This document shows, piece by piece, positions 43,341-51,580 of a stretch of DNA of 64,000 nt. Source of the DNA: Bordetella genomosp. 13 (lineage in GTDB: Bacteria; Pseudomonadota; Gammaproteobacteria; Burkholderiales; Burkholderiaceae_B); assembly GCF_007679965.1 (NCBI RefSeq), contig NZ_VEHL01000012.1:1-64000 (forward strand), written 5' to 3'. Position numbers and translations under genes: made by a program. The notes beneath the pieces were generated by a model. That model did no database searches. It worked only from the letters and a program-made list of their open reading frames with translations, and was not told where the DNA came from. Numbering within the stretch: position 1 is the stretch's first letter; every line of letters starts with the position of its first letter.

Positions 43341-44240
43341 ATGAGAAAGTTGTGCGAGGGGCGCGTCGTCATCGTGACGGGCGCGGGGCGCGGCATCGGC
43401 CGCGAGTACGCCCTGCAATTGGCCAGCCATGGCGCCAGCGTGGTCGTCAACGACCTGGGCGTGTCGCGTTCCGGCGAGGGCGGCGACGAGAGCGCGGCCC
43501 AGAGCGTGGCGCGGGAGATCATCGAGGCCGGGGGCAAGGCCGTCGCCAATCACGAGAACGTGGCGGACTTCGCGGGCGCCAAGCGCATGATCGACCAGGC
43601 GGTCGATACCTTCGGCGGCCTGCACGCGGTGGTGAACAACGCGGGCATCCTGCGCGACCGCACCCTGGCCAACATGAGCGAAGAAGAGTGGGACGCGGTG
43701 ATCCAGGTGCACCTGAAGGGCACTTTCGCGCCGGCCCGTCACGCGGCCGCCTATTGGCGCGACCTCAGCAAGCAGCTGGGACAGCCCGTGGACGGACGCA
43801 TCATCAATACCTCGTCCAGTTCGGGCCTGTACGGCAATATCGGCCAGGCCAATTACGGCGCCGCCAAGGCGGGCATCGCGGCGCTGACCATCATCGCGGC
43901 CCGCGAGTTGAAGCGCTACGGCGTCACCGTCAACGCCATCAACCCGCATGCGCAGACGCGCATGACCGAGAACCTGCGCGAGCGCACCGAAGAAGAAATC
44001 GCCGCCCGCCATCCACGCTGGATCGCGCCGGCCGTCGTGTGGCTGGCCAGCGCGGACAGCGGTGACGTGACGGGCCGCGTGTTCGAGGTCGGAGGCGGCT
44101 TCCTGTCAGCCATGGAGGGCTGGCACCGCGGTCCCGAGGCCGAACCGGTCGACGATGCAAACGCCATCGGCCCGGTGATGCTGCGGCTGGCGCAGCAGGC
44201 GCGGCGCAATGCCGACATGAAAGGCCGCGATCTCGACTGA
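43341..44240 (+). CDS. Short-chain dehydrogenase, (3R)-hydroxyacyl-CoA dehydrogenase-like
   Basis: The 299-residue SDR has the cofactor motif TGAGRGIGREYALQLA near the N-terminus and the catalytic Ser-Tyr-Lys set in INTSSSSGLYGNIGQANYGAAKAG. The insertion VVVNDLGVSRSGEGGDESAAQ resembles the dehydrogenase domain of peroxisomal multifunctional enzyme 2, which uses NAD+ on 3-hydroxyacyl-CoA. The C-terminal extension beyond the SDR core is also like that group. It sits between the crotonase and CoA-transferase genes, in keeping with beta-oxidation-like degradation of a CoA thioester. Confidence 0.88.
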   Translation: MRKLCEGRVVIVTGAGRGIGREYALQLASHGASVVVNDLGVSRSGEGGDESAAQSVAREIIEAGGKAVANHENVADFAGAKRMIDQAVDTFGGLHAVVNNAGILRDRTLANMSEEEWDAVIQVHLKGTFAPARHAAAYWRDLSKQLGQPVDGRIINTSSSSGLYGNIGQANYGAAKAGIAALTIIAARELKRYGVTVNAINPHAQTRMTENLRERTEEEIAARHPRWIAPAVVWLASADSGDVTGRVFEVGGGFLSAMEGWHRGPEAEPVDDANAIGPVMLRLAQQARRNADMKGRDLD

Positions 44241-44252
44241 ACGGAGGCTTGC

Positions 44253-44933
44253 TTGATAGACAAACGCGTGAAATCGCCGATGGATGCCGTCAGCGGCCTC
44301 AAGGACGGCGACGTGCTGCTGGTCGGCGGCTTCGGGTCTTCGGGCCGGCCCGCCGACCTGATGGCGGCCGTGCTGGAGCTGGGCGTGAAGGACCTGACCA
44401 TCGTGGCCAACAATGCCACCGTGGGCGACGACGTCATGTCCGACCTGATGCACGCGGGACGCATCCGCAAGGTGGTGTGCTCGTTCCCGCGCGGCCTGAA
44501 GGGCAGGACGGTCTTCGACGAGCTGTATGCCAGCGGCAGGATCGAACTGGAGCTGGTGCCCCAGGGCACGCTGGCCGAACGGATCCGGGCGGGCGCGGCC
44601 GGCATCGGCGGCTTCTTCACGCGCACCGGCGCCGGCACCCGGCTTGCCGAGGGCAAGGAGACCCGCGAGATCGATGGGCAGACCTATGTCTTCGAGAAGC
44701 CCATCAAGGGCGATGCCGCTCTGATAAAGGGGCTGCGCGGCGACCGGTGGGGCAACCTGGTCTACCACCGTGGCGCGCGCATCAACAATCCCGTGATGGC
44801 GGGCGCAGCCCGCCTGGTGATCGCGCAGGTGCGCCAGATCGTGCCGCTGGGCGAGCTGGATCCCGAACACGTCATTACTCCGGGGGTCTACGTGGACCGC
44901 CTGGTCGAGGTGCCCAATGAGCGCAAGGCTTGA
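44253..44933 (+). CDS. CoA-transferase subunit A
   Basis: The 226-residue alpha subunit of a class I 3-oxoacid/3-oxoadipate-type CoA-transferase transfers CoA between acids. The glycine loop VGGFGSSGRPADLM (about residues 28-41) and the IIGGFFTRTG-like GIGGFFTRTGAGT segment are family marks. The start is a TTG with GGAGG 7 bases upstream. It overlaps the subunit B gene by 17 bases, which suggests translational coupling. The acid substrate is unknown. Confidence 0.92.
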   Translation: MIDKRVKSPMDAVSGLKDGDVLLVGGFGSSGRPADLMAAVLELGVKDLTIVANNATVGDDVMSDLMHAGRIRKVVCSFPRGLKGRTVFDELYASGRIELELVPQGTLAERIRAGAAGIGGFFTRTGAGTRLAEGKETREIDGQTYVFEKPIKGDAALIKGLRGDRWGNLVYHRGARINNPVMAGAARLVIAQVRQIVPLGELDPEHVITPGVYVDRLVEVPNERKA

Positions 44934-45588
44934 GCGCGACGCCATCGCTGCCGTGGCGGCGCACGACATTCCGGAAGGGGCATGCGTGAACCTGGGCATC
45001 GGCCTGCCCACCCGGATCGCCGACTTCGTGCCGGTCGGCCGCGAAATCATGCTGCAAAGCGAACAGGGATTGCTGGGGCTGGGCCCGGCGCCCACGCCCG
45101 GCCAGGAGGACTACGACGTCATCAACGCCGGCAAGTTCCCCGTGACGCTGCTGCCCGGCGCGTCGGTGTTCAGCCACAGCGATTCGTTCGCCATGATCCG
45201 CGGCGGCCACGTCGACATCGCCTGCCTGGGTGCCTTCCAGGTGGCCGCCAACGGCGACCTGGCCAACTGGACCGTGGACGCGCCGGGGCAGATTCCCGGC
45301 GTGGGCGGCGCCATGGACCTGGCCGCGGGCGCCCGGCAGGTGTGGGTGCTGATGGAGCACACCACCCGCGAGGGCGAGCCCCGCATCCTCGAGCGCTGCA
45401 CCTATCCGTTGACCGCGATGGCCTGCGTGAACCGCATCTACACCGACCTGGCCGTGATCGACGTGACGCCGCGCGGGCTGGTGGTCGTGCGCCTGGCTCC
45501 CGGCCTCGACTTTGCCGGCCTGCAGGCGCTGACGCACGCGCCGCTGAGCCTGGCGTCCGATTGCCGTCCCTATCAAATCGCCCCATGA
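44917..45588 (+). CDS. CoA-transferase subunit B
   Basis: The 223-residue beta subunit carries the catalytic glutamate in SEQGLLGLG (about residue 50) that forms the glutamyl-CoA intermediate. Other marks are VNLGIGLPTRIADF and GGHVDIACLGAFQV. Its start lies inside the subunit A gene. With subunit A it should form the heterotetramer that activates the pathway acid or recovers CoA from an end product. Confidence 0.93.
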   Translation: MSARLERDAIAAVAAHDIPEGACVNLGIGLPTRIADFVPVGREIMLQSEQGLLGLGPAPTPGQEDYDVINAGKFPVTLLPGASVFSHSDSFAMIRGGHVDIACLGAFQVAANGDLANWTVDAPGQIPGVGGAMDLAAGARQVWVLMEHTTREGEPRILERCTYPLTAMACVNRIYTDLAVIDVTPRGLVVVRLAPGLDFAGLQALTHAPLSLASDCRPYQIAP

Positions 45589-45598
45589 GGATCACGAC

Positions 45599-46564
45599 GT
45601 GAAGACTGCTGTAACGCGTTTGCTTGGCATCGAGCACCCTATCGTGCAAGGGGGGATGCAATGGGTATCCCGCGCCGGACTGGCCGCGGCCGTCTCCGAG
45701 GCCGGCGCGCTGGGCGTACTGACCGCGCTGACGCAGCCCACGCCCGAGGCCCTGCGCCAGGAGATCAGCCGCGTGCGCGACCTGACCGACAAGCCCTTCG
45801 GCGTGAACCTGACGTTCCTGCCCACGCTCAAGCCCGTGCCGTATGCGGAGTACCGCGACGCCGTGATCGAGTCGGGCGTGAAGGTCGTCGAGACCGCCGG
45901 CAACAATCCCGTCGAGCACATGCCCGCGCTGAAGCGGGCCGGCATCACCGTCATCCACAAGTGCACCACGCCGCGCCACGCGGTGAAGGCACAGGAGATC
46001 GGCGTGGACATCGTCAGCATCGACGGCTTCGAGTGCGCTGGCCACGTGGGCGAGCACGACATCCCCGCGCTCATCCTGATTCCGGCCACGGTGGCCAAGG
46101 TGCGCATTCCCGTGATCGCCTCGGGCGGCTTCGGCAGCGGGCAGGGCCTGGTGGCGGCGCTTGCGCTGGGCGCGTCCGGCATCAACATGGGCACGCGCTT
46201 CATGTGCACGCGGGAATCGCCCATCCACGACGCCATCAAGCAGACCATCGTGCGCAGCGCCGAGACGGATACGCAATTGATCCTGCGCAGCCTGCGCAAC
46301 ACCAGCCGCGTGTGGAAGAACGGCCTGTCGCGCCAGGTCGCCGAACTGGAGAAGGAAGGCGCCACCATCGCCGAGATCGGCCCCTTGGTGGCCGGCGCGA
46401 AGGGACGCGGCGTCTACGAGAACGGCGACGTCGAGGGCGGCATCTGGACCGTGGGCATGGTGCAAGGCCTCATCGATGACGTTCCGGAATGCCGGACCCT
46501 GGTCGAACGGATCATGCGCGACGCCCAGGAACTGGTCGGCCGGCGCCTGCCCGCGCTGCTGTGA
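45599..46564 (+). CDS. Nitronate monooxygenase-family FMN protein
   Basis: The 321-residue TIM-barrel protein resembles NMO/2-nitropropane dioxygenase and FabK-like enoyl reductases, which bind FMN. Segments IVQGGMQWVSRAGLAAAVSEAGALG at the start, DGFECAGHVGEHD with the conserved histidine, and IASGGFGSGQGLVAALALGA for FMN phosphate are visible. Start is a GTG with GAGGA 7 bases upstream. In CoA-thioester clusters such proteins may be double-bond reductases or oxidases rather than nitronate enzymes; the sequence does not decide. Confidence 0.88.
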   Translation: MKTAVTRLLGIEHPIVQGGMQWVSRAGLAAAVSEAGALGVLTALTQPTPEALRQEISRVRDLTDKPFGVNLTFLPTLKPVPYAEYRDAVIESGVKVVETAGNNPVEHMPALKRAGITVIHKCTTPRHAVKAQEIGVDIVSIDGFECAGHVGEHDIPALILIPATVAKVRIPVIASGGFGSGQGLVAALALGASGINMGTRFMCTRESPIHDAIKQTIVRSAETDTQLILRSLRNTSRVWKNGLSRQVAELEKEGATIAEIGPLVAGAKGRGVYENGDVEGGIWTVGMVQGLIDDVPECRTLVERIMRDAQELVGRRLPALL

Positions 46565-46608
46565 CGTGCCGCCGCCACGGGCGGGAAAGAACTACTGGAG
46601 GAGTACAC

Positions 46609-47073
46609 ATGTTGACCCTGGAAACGCCTTACGACCTGGAAGCCCACGTGGGCCAGGTGCTGGGCCGCAGCGAGTGGAAGCAGATCACGCAGGAGATGAT
46701 CGACGACTTCGCGCGGATATCCGGCGACGACAACTGGATCCACGTCGACGTCGAGCGCGCGCGGCGCGAGCTGCCCGACGGCAAGACCATCGCCCACGGC
46801 ATGCTGACGTTCTCGCTGCTGACGGCACTGGGCGGCGAGCTGCTGAAGGTGAGGCAACGCGGCCGCGGCATCAACTACGGCTCGAACAAGGTGCGGTTCA
46901 CCGCGCCCGTGCCGGAAGGTTGCCGCATTCGCCTGGAGCGCTCGCTGCTGGCCGTGGACCGCGTCGACGGAGGCGTGCGCCTGACCTATCGCAACGTGAT
47001 CGAGCGCGAGGGGCACGAGCAGCCCGTGATGGTGGCCGAGACGCTTTCGATGATGTACGAAAAGGGGAAATGA
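46609..47073 (+). CDS. MaoC-like enoyl-CoA hydratase
   Basis: The 154-residue hot-dog protein has the R-hydratase signature RISGDDNWIHVDVERA, whose Asp and His are the catalytic dyad, followed by PDGKTIAHGMLTFSLL. It would add water to an enoyl-CoA to give the (3R)-hydroxy or tertiary alcohol thioester. GGAGGAG lies 6 bases before the ATG; a longer open frame upstream is not supported. Its stop overlaps the OB-fold gene start. The trio with the next two genes resembles ChsH1, ChsH2 and Ltp2 of steroid side-chain degradation. Confidence 0.88.
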   Translation: MLTLETPYDLEAHVGQVLGRSEWKQITQEMIDDFARISGDDNWIHVDVERARRELPDGKTIAHGMLTFSLLTALGGELLKVRQRGRGINYGSNKVRFTAPVPEGCRIRLERSLLAVDRVDGGVRLTYRNVIEREGHEQPVMVAETLSMMYEKGK

Positions 47074-47486
47074 TGGCGGACCCGACGCAGGGCCGCGATG
47101 CGGCGCACGAGGGCGAAGCGCCCTATGCCCGCTATGTGGCCTACCTGAAGGCCGGGCAGCTGGCCTACCAGTACAGCACCGTCGCGAAGCGGGCGGTGTT
47201 CTTTCCGCGCGTGCGCTGTCCGTGGTCGGGGCGCGACTGCCTGCAGTGGCGCGTCAGCGGCGGGCAGGGCACCGTGTACAGCACCTCCGTGGTCTATCCG
47301 CGCAACGGCGATCCCTACAACGTGGCATTGATCGACCTGGACGAGGGATTCCGCCTGATGAGCCGCGTGGTCGGGATCGATCCGCATGCCGTGCGGATCG
47401 GCCAGAGAGTGGCCTTCCGCGCCGCGCAGGATGCCGAGGGCGAGGATCCCGTTCCCGAGTTCACTGCAGCGGAGGCAGCGGCATGA
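47073..47486 (+). CDS. OB-fold DUF35 protein with degenerate zinc ribbon
   Basis: The 137-residue protein aligns with Zn-ribbon/OB-fold acyl-CoA-binding partners of thiolase-like enzymes (DUF35, ChsH2 type). The OB part is clear: VSGGQGTVYSTSVVYPRNGDPYNVALIDLDEGFRLMSRV. The zinc ribbon is eroded: the first CxxC pair reads STVAKR, and only RCPWSGRDC keeps two cysteines spaced by six residues. An in-frame ATG three bases earlier is also possible. Stop and start codons overlap with both neighbours, pointing to a tight complex with the hydratase and thiolase-fold proteins. Confidence 0.85.
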   Translation: MADPTQGRDAAHEGEAPYARYVAYLKAGQLAYQYSTVAKRAVFFPRVRCPWSGRDCLQWRVSGGQGTVYSTSVVYPRNGDPYNVALIDLDEGFRLMSRVVGIDPHAVRIGQRVAFRAAQDAEGEDPVPEFTAAEAAA

Positions 47487-48640
47487 GCAGCACTTTCCAA
47501 GCGGGGCGGGCCGCCATCGTGGGCGCGGCCGAGTCCGACCTGGGCGCCGTGGGCCCGGCGTGGTCTCCCATCGACCTGATGGCCCAGGGCGTGTACCGCG
47601 CGCTGGACGATTGCGGGCTGGCTGTCGGCGACGTGGACGGCCTGTTCTGCGCCACGTCGCAAAGCCGCCTGGCGGGATTGGCGCTGGCCGAGTACCTGAA
47701 CCTGCCCGAGGCCTACATCGATTCGACCTCCACCGGCGGGTCGTCGTTCATGGGACACCTGGTGCGCGCCGAGGCCGCCATCGCCGCGGGGCTGTGCCAG
47801 GTGGCCGTGGTGGCTTATGGCAGCACCCAGCGCTCGCTGGGTCGCAAGCAGACCAGCCGGCCGGAATGGAATCCCTACGAATCGCCGTTCAAGCCCTTCC
47901 TGCCGCCCACGGCCTATGCGCTGGCCGCCGCGCGGCACATGCATCAGTTCGGCACCACGCGCGAACAACTGGCCGAGGTGGCTGTGGCGGCACGGCAATG
48001 GGCGCTGCGCAATCCCGCCGCGTGGGAGAAGACGCCGCTGACGGTGCAGGAGGTGCTGGCCTCGCGCATGGTCAGTTATCCCCTGACCCTACGCGACTGC
48101 TGCCTGGTGTCTGACGGCGGCGGGGCCATCGTGTTGACCACGCCCGAGCGTGCCGCCCAACTGGCCAGGCTGCCCGTGTACCTGCTGGGGGCGGGGCATT
48201 GCACCACGCACCAGACCATCTCGAGCATGCCGGACCTGGTGGAGACCGGCGCGCGAGTGTCGGGCGCCAAGGCCTATGCCCAGGCCGGCCTGCGGCCGTC
48301 GGACGTGGACGTGGTGGGCCTGTATGACGCCTTCACCATCAACACCATCCTGTTCCTGGAAGACCTGGGCTTCTGCGGCAAGGGCGAGGGCGGGGCGTTC
48401 GTCGGCGGTGGCCGCATCGCACCGGGAGGCGAGCTGCCGGTGAACACCAACGGCGGCGGGCTGTCGTACTGCCATCCGGGCATGTATGGCATCTTCCTGT
48501 TGATCGAGGCCATCCGCCAGTTGCGCGGCGAATGCGGTGACCGCCAGGTGCCTGGGGCGGAAGTAGCGTTGGCGCACGGCAACGGCGGCGTGCTGTCGTC
48601 GCAGTACACCGTGATCCTGGGCGGCGCGGCCACGCTGTAG
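47483..48640 (+). CDS. Thiolase-fold protein, SCP2-thiolase/Ltp2-like
   Basis: The 385-residue protein belongs to the SCP2-thiolase-like group. The usual nucleophilic cysteine position is replaced in DSTSTGGSSFMGHL, so classical thiolysis is unlikely. Tyrosines in GLYDAFTIN and in GGGLSYCHPGM match places used by the aldolase Ltp2. With the preceding MaoC and OB-fold proteins, retro-aldol cleavage of a hydroxyacyl-CoA is the best guess. The ATG overlaps the previous stop by four bases. It is the last gene of the plus-strand operon. Confidence 0.85.
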   Translation: MSSTFQAGRAAIVGAAESDLGAVGPAWSPIDLMAQGVYRALDDCGLAVGDVDGLFCATSQSRLAGLALAEYLNLPEAYIDSTSTGGSSFMGHLVRAEAAIAAGLCQVAVVAYGSTQRSLGRKQTSRPEWNPYESPFKPFLPPTAYALAAARHMHQFGTTREQLAEVAVAARQWALRNPAAWEKTPLTVQEVLASRMVSYPLTLRDCCLVSDGGGAIVLTTPERAAQLARLPVYLLGAGHCTTHQTISSMPDLVETGARVSGAKAYAQAGLRPSDVDVVGLYDAFTINTILFLEDLGFCGKGEGGAFVGGGRIAPGGELPVNTNGGGLSYCHPGMYGIFLLIEAIRQLRGECGDRQVPGAEVALAHGNGGVLSSQYTVILGGAATL

Positions 48641-48666
48641 GGCGGCCGAGGGCGTGCGCCTTCCAT

Positions 48667-48695
48667 GAAAAAGGGCCGCCTGGCAAGGCGGCCCC
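48667..48695 (-). terminator. Terminator of the chemoreceptor gene
   Basis: On the minus strand GGGCCGCCT pairs with AGGCGGCCC across a TGCC loop and is followed by TTTTTC. It lies 50 bases after the chemoreceptor stop codon. Confidence 0.85.
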
Positions 48696-48744
48696 GCGGC
48701 TTATGGTCCGGATGCCGGGCGGGGTACCCTGACGCCCGGCGGCA

Positions 48745-50397
48745 TCAGGCCGCCGGCAGCGCCTTGGGCAAGGCCTGGCGCGGCGCATGCGCTACGCGCA
48801 GCGCCACGGCCTCGGGCCGCACGATAGTGGTCAGGCTGTCCAGGCGGAACACCTGCATGGCCTGCGAGGTGTTCTGCGCCAGCTGTTCCAGCGACATCGC
48901 CGACGAGGCTACCTGTTCCACCAGCGTGGCGTTCTGCTGCGTGATGCCGTCCAGCTGCGCCACCGCCGCGTTCACCTGCGAGATGCCCGCCAGCTGTTCG
49001 CGCGTGGCATTGCTGATCTCCGCGATCAGGTCGTTGACCGACTGCACGCTGTCCAGTACGTCGCCCATGGTCTTGCGGGCCAGCTCCGTGCGCTCATTGC
49101 CCTGCGCCACCTTGTCGGCGGATTCGTCGATCAGGTTGCGGATCTCCTTGGCGGCATGCGCGCTGCGTTGCGCCAGCGCGCGCACCTCGGCGGCCACCAC
49201 CGCGAAGCCGCGGCCCTGTTCGCCCGCGCGCGCGGCCTCCACCGCGGCGTTCAGCGCCAGGATGTTGGTCTGGAAGGCGATGCTGTCGATCAGCTGCGTG
49301 ATCTCGCTGATGCTGCGCGACGACTTCAGGATGTCCTGCATCGTCAGGCTGACCTGCTCGACGGCCTCGGCGCCGCGTTGCGCCACCTGGCTGGTCTGCG
49401 CGGAAAGCTGGCCGGCCTTCTGGGCCGACTCGGCCGCCTGGCCGACCGTGCCCGTGATCTGCTCCATCGACGCGGCCGTCTGCTGCACGTTGCTGGCCTG
49501 CGCCTCGGTGCGGCCGGACAGGTCCAGGTTGCCGCGGGCGATCTCGGCCGTGCCGGCCGCGATGTCCTGGCTCTGGTCGCGGGCATCGCGCACGATCGAG
49601 TGCACGTTCACGCTGAGCTGCGCCAGCGCGGTCTGCAGCTCGCCCAGTTCGTCGTCGCGGGTGCGTTCCAGCGTGTGCGTGAGGTCGCCGGCGGCCAGGC
49701 GGTTGGCCGTCTCCACGACGTCTTCCAGCGGCTGCCGCAAGCCGGTGGCCAGCAGGCGCCAGGCCAGCGCCAGCAGCGCCAGGCGCAGCGCCCAGGCGGC
49801 GGCGATCATCGCCGTGGTGTCGGTGGGCACGAATCGGTCGACGGCGGTGAAGGCCAGCACCAGCGCGACCAGCCCCGTCATGAACTTGCCCGCCAGCCCC
49901 ATGCGCGTCATGTGCGCGAGCCGGCCGAACAGGGTGCGCTTGACCACCTGGCCACGCGACAGGGTGTGCCGGCGGCGGCCGGCTTCGCGCTCTTCGCGCA
50001 TCGTGGCGTACAGCGCCTCGGCGGCCTCGATCTCTTCGCGCGTGGCCTCGGTGCGCACCGACATGTAGCCGACCGGCTCGCCATCTTCCACCAGCGCAGT
50101 GGCGTTGGCCATGACCCAGTAGTAGTCGCCGTTCTTGCGGCGGTTCTTCACCGGGGCCGACCACGGGCGCCCCGACGAGATCGTGGCCCACATGTCGCGG
50201 AACGCCTCTTCCGGCATGTCCGGATGGCGGATCACGTTGTGCGGCTGGCCCAGCAGCTCGTCCTTCGAGAAGCCGCTGACTTCCACGAATGCGGGGTTGC
50301 AGTACAGGATACGGCCCTTGGTGTCGGTCGTGGAAACCAGGGTGTGGCCCTTGGGGAAGGGGTATTCCCGTTGGGTGGCGGGCAGGTTCAGGCGCAT
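48745..50397 (-). CDS. Aer-type methyl-accepting chemotaxis protein with PAS domain
   Basis: The 550-residue protein has an N-terminal PAS domain (about residues 12-115, with TKGRILYCNPAFVEVSGFSKDELLG and HPDMPEEAF), two close hydrophobic segments (about 165-220), a HAMP region and a C-terminal signalling domain with the hairpin tip AFQTNILALNAAVEAARAGEQGRGFAVVA. The layout is that of the redox/energy taxis receptor Aer, whose PAS domain binds FAD. I chose the ATG at 50397, with GGAAG upstream; the frame remains open far upstream but lacks relevant sequence. No other chemotaxis genes are nearby. Confidence 0.92.
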   Translation of the reverse strand: MRLNLPATQREYPFPKGHTLVSTTDTKGRILYCNPAFVEVSGFSKDELLGQPHNVIRHPDMPEEAFRDMWATISSGRPWSAPVKNRRKNGDYYWVMANATALVEDGEPVGYMSVRTEATREEIEAAEALYATMREEREAGRRRHTLSRGQVVKRTLFGRLAHMTRMGLAGKFMTGLVALVLAFTAVDRFVPTDTTAMIAAAWALRLALLALAWRLLATGLRQPLEDVVETANRLAAGDLTHTLERTRDDELGELQTALAQLSVNVHSIVRDARDQSQDIAAGTAEIARGNLDLSGRTEAQASNVQQTAASMEQITGTVGQAAESAQKAGQLSAQTSQVAQRGAEAVEQVSLTMQDILKSSRSISEITQLIDSIAFQTNILALNAAVEAARAGEQGRGFAVVAAEVRALAQRSAHAAKEIRNLIDESADKVAQGNERTELARKTMGDVLDSVQSVNDLIAEISNATREQLAGISQVNAAVAQLDGITQQNATLVEQVASSAMSLEQLAQNTSQAMQVFRLDSLTTIVRPEAVALRVAHAPRQALPKALPAA

Positions 50398-50740
50398 TGT
50401 CTTCCGTTGACCTTGTGTGGCTCGCAATGCGTTCCGTGGCCGGCGCCGGGAGGCGGCGCGTCCGCGGAATGCGAGGTCGGGTTCTCGTTTTGCGACGATT
50501 GTAGGAATGGGGGACCGGCAAAGTTTGATATTGATCAGTTTTCGATGACTTGGACGGGCGGAGTACCAAGGGTTAGTACCCCCTCTTTGGGCGTTTGACA
50601 GCTTGCTGTCAGTGTGCCGGCAAGTCGCGCGCCGGCCGGTTTCGGTCTGATTCGGCGACGGCGGCCGCCCGCGGCCGATGGCGTCGTGGTTCGATGCGAT
50701 GGCTGGGCCACGCGGTCCGGCCCTGGTCCAAGGAGCCCCC
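50398..50740. other. Divergent gap with palindrome between chemoreceptor and AraC gene
   Basis: No gene is supported. TGACAG-CTTG-CTGTCA is a perfect inverted repeat at 50596-50611. AGTACC occurs twice between about 50550 and 50580. TACAAT on the minus strand (50498-50503) could be a chemoreceptor -10. AAGGAG just before 50741 is the ribosome site of the AraC gene. Confidence 0.45.
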
Positions 50741-51529
50741 ATGATCGACTTCGACGTCATATGCAACGACCGGCCGCATTACGGCAACGGCCCGCACGTC
50801 CACGCCGACGACATGCTGTTCGTGCCGCTGGACGGCCTCTTCTCGGTCGCGGCGGGCGGCCGGTCGGCCGTCATCGCCGACGGCGCCATGTGGTACGTGC
50901 CGGGGCGCAGCCCGCATCACGTCCAGGCCAGCGGCCGGCAGCGGCACCTGTGCTACTACGCGGACATGGCCAGCCTGGATCGCCAGGGCTTTTGCGAGCC
51001 GCGCTGCTGGAGCATGAGCACGCTGCTGCACGACCTGATGCGGCTGCGCCGCCATTTCCTGCCGGGCCGGACGAATCCCCTGGAACTGAGCCGCGAGGCC
51101 CTGGACCGGATGATCATCGCGGAAGTCGGCCGGGTCGTCGCGAGCAGGCCGGCCGATCTGGCAACCGATGAAGCCGGCGCCATGCTGTCTGCGGTGAAGG
51201 CGTACATCGCCCGGCACCTGGACGAGGACCTGAGCTGCGCGGCCCTGGCCGACCGCTTCCGCCTGAAAGAGCGCACGCTTGCCCGGTGGTTCGGCGCGCG
51301 GGAGCGGGCCTCCGTCGGCCAGTACGTGCTGGAGGCGCGGCTGCAGGAAGCCGCACGGCTGCTGCGCACCTCGGCCTTGCCGGTCGCCGACATCCAGGAG
51401 GCGGTCGGGTTCGCCTCGCCCGCCCATTTTTCCTTCGCGGTCCGCAAGCGCTTTGGCGCGCCGCCGTCCGCGTTGCGCCTGAAAAATCACGAAAGTGATA
51501 AATCGATAATGCTGGCCGGCATGTCATAA
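50741..51529 (+). CDS. AraC family regulator, plus-arm copy of a flanking pair
   Basis: The 262-residue protein has an N-terminal cupin-like domain (NGPHVHADDMLFVPLDGLFSV) and a C-terminal AraC double helix-turn-helix (about residues 150-250, ALADRFRLKERTLARWF and IQEAVGFASPAHFSFAVRKRFG). I chose the ATG at 50741, with AAGGAG upstream. It is clearly paralogous to the regulator at 56852-57643: both begin M-x-DFDV and share HADDMLF, PLDGLFS and RHLCYY. It is followed by a Bug receptor, a lyase and a PhzF-like gene on the same strand, the likely targets. Confidence 0.92.
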   Translation: MIDFDVICNDRPHYGNGPHVHADDMLFVPLDGLFSVAAGGRSAVIADGAMWYVPGRSPHHVQASGRQRHLCYYADMASLDRQGFCEPRCWSMSTLLHDLMRLRRHFLPGRTNPLELSREALDRMIIAEVGRVVASRPADLATDEAGAMLSAVKAYIARHLDEDLSCAALADRFRLKERTLARWFGARERASVGQYVLEARLQEAARLLRTSALPVADIQEAVGFASPAHFSFAVRKRFGAPPSALRLKNHESDKSIMLAGMS

Positions 51530-51580
51530 CGGCCCAGGCGGGGGCGGCCGTATCGTCATCGGACTTCACCGAGGACCGAC

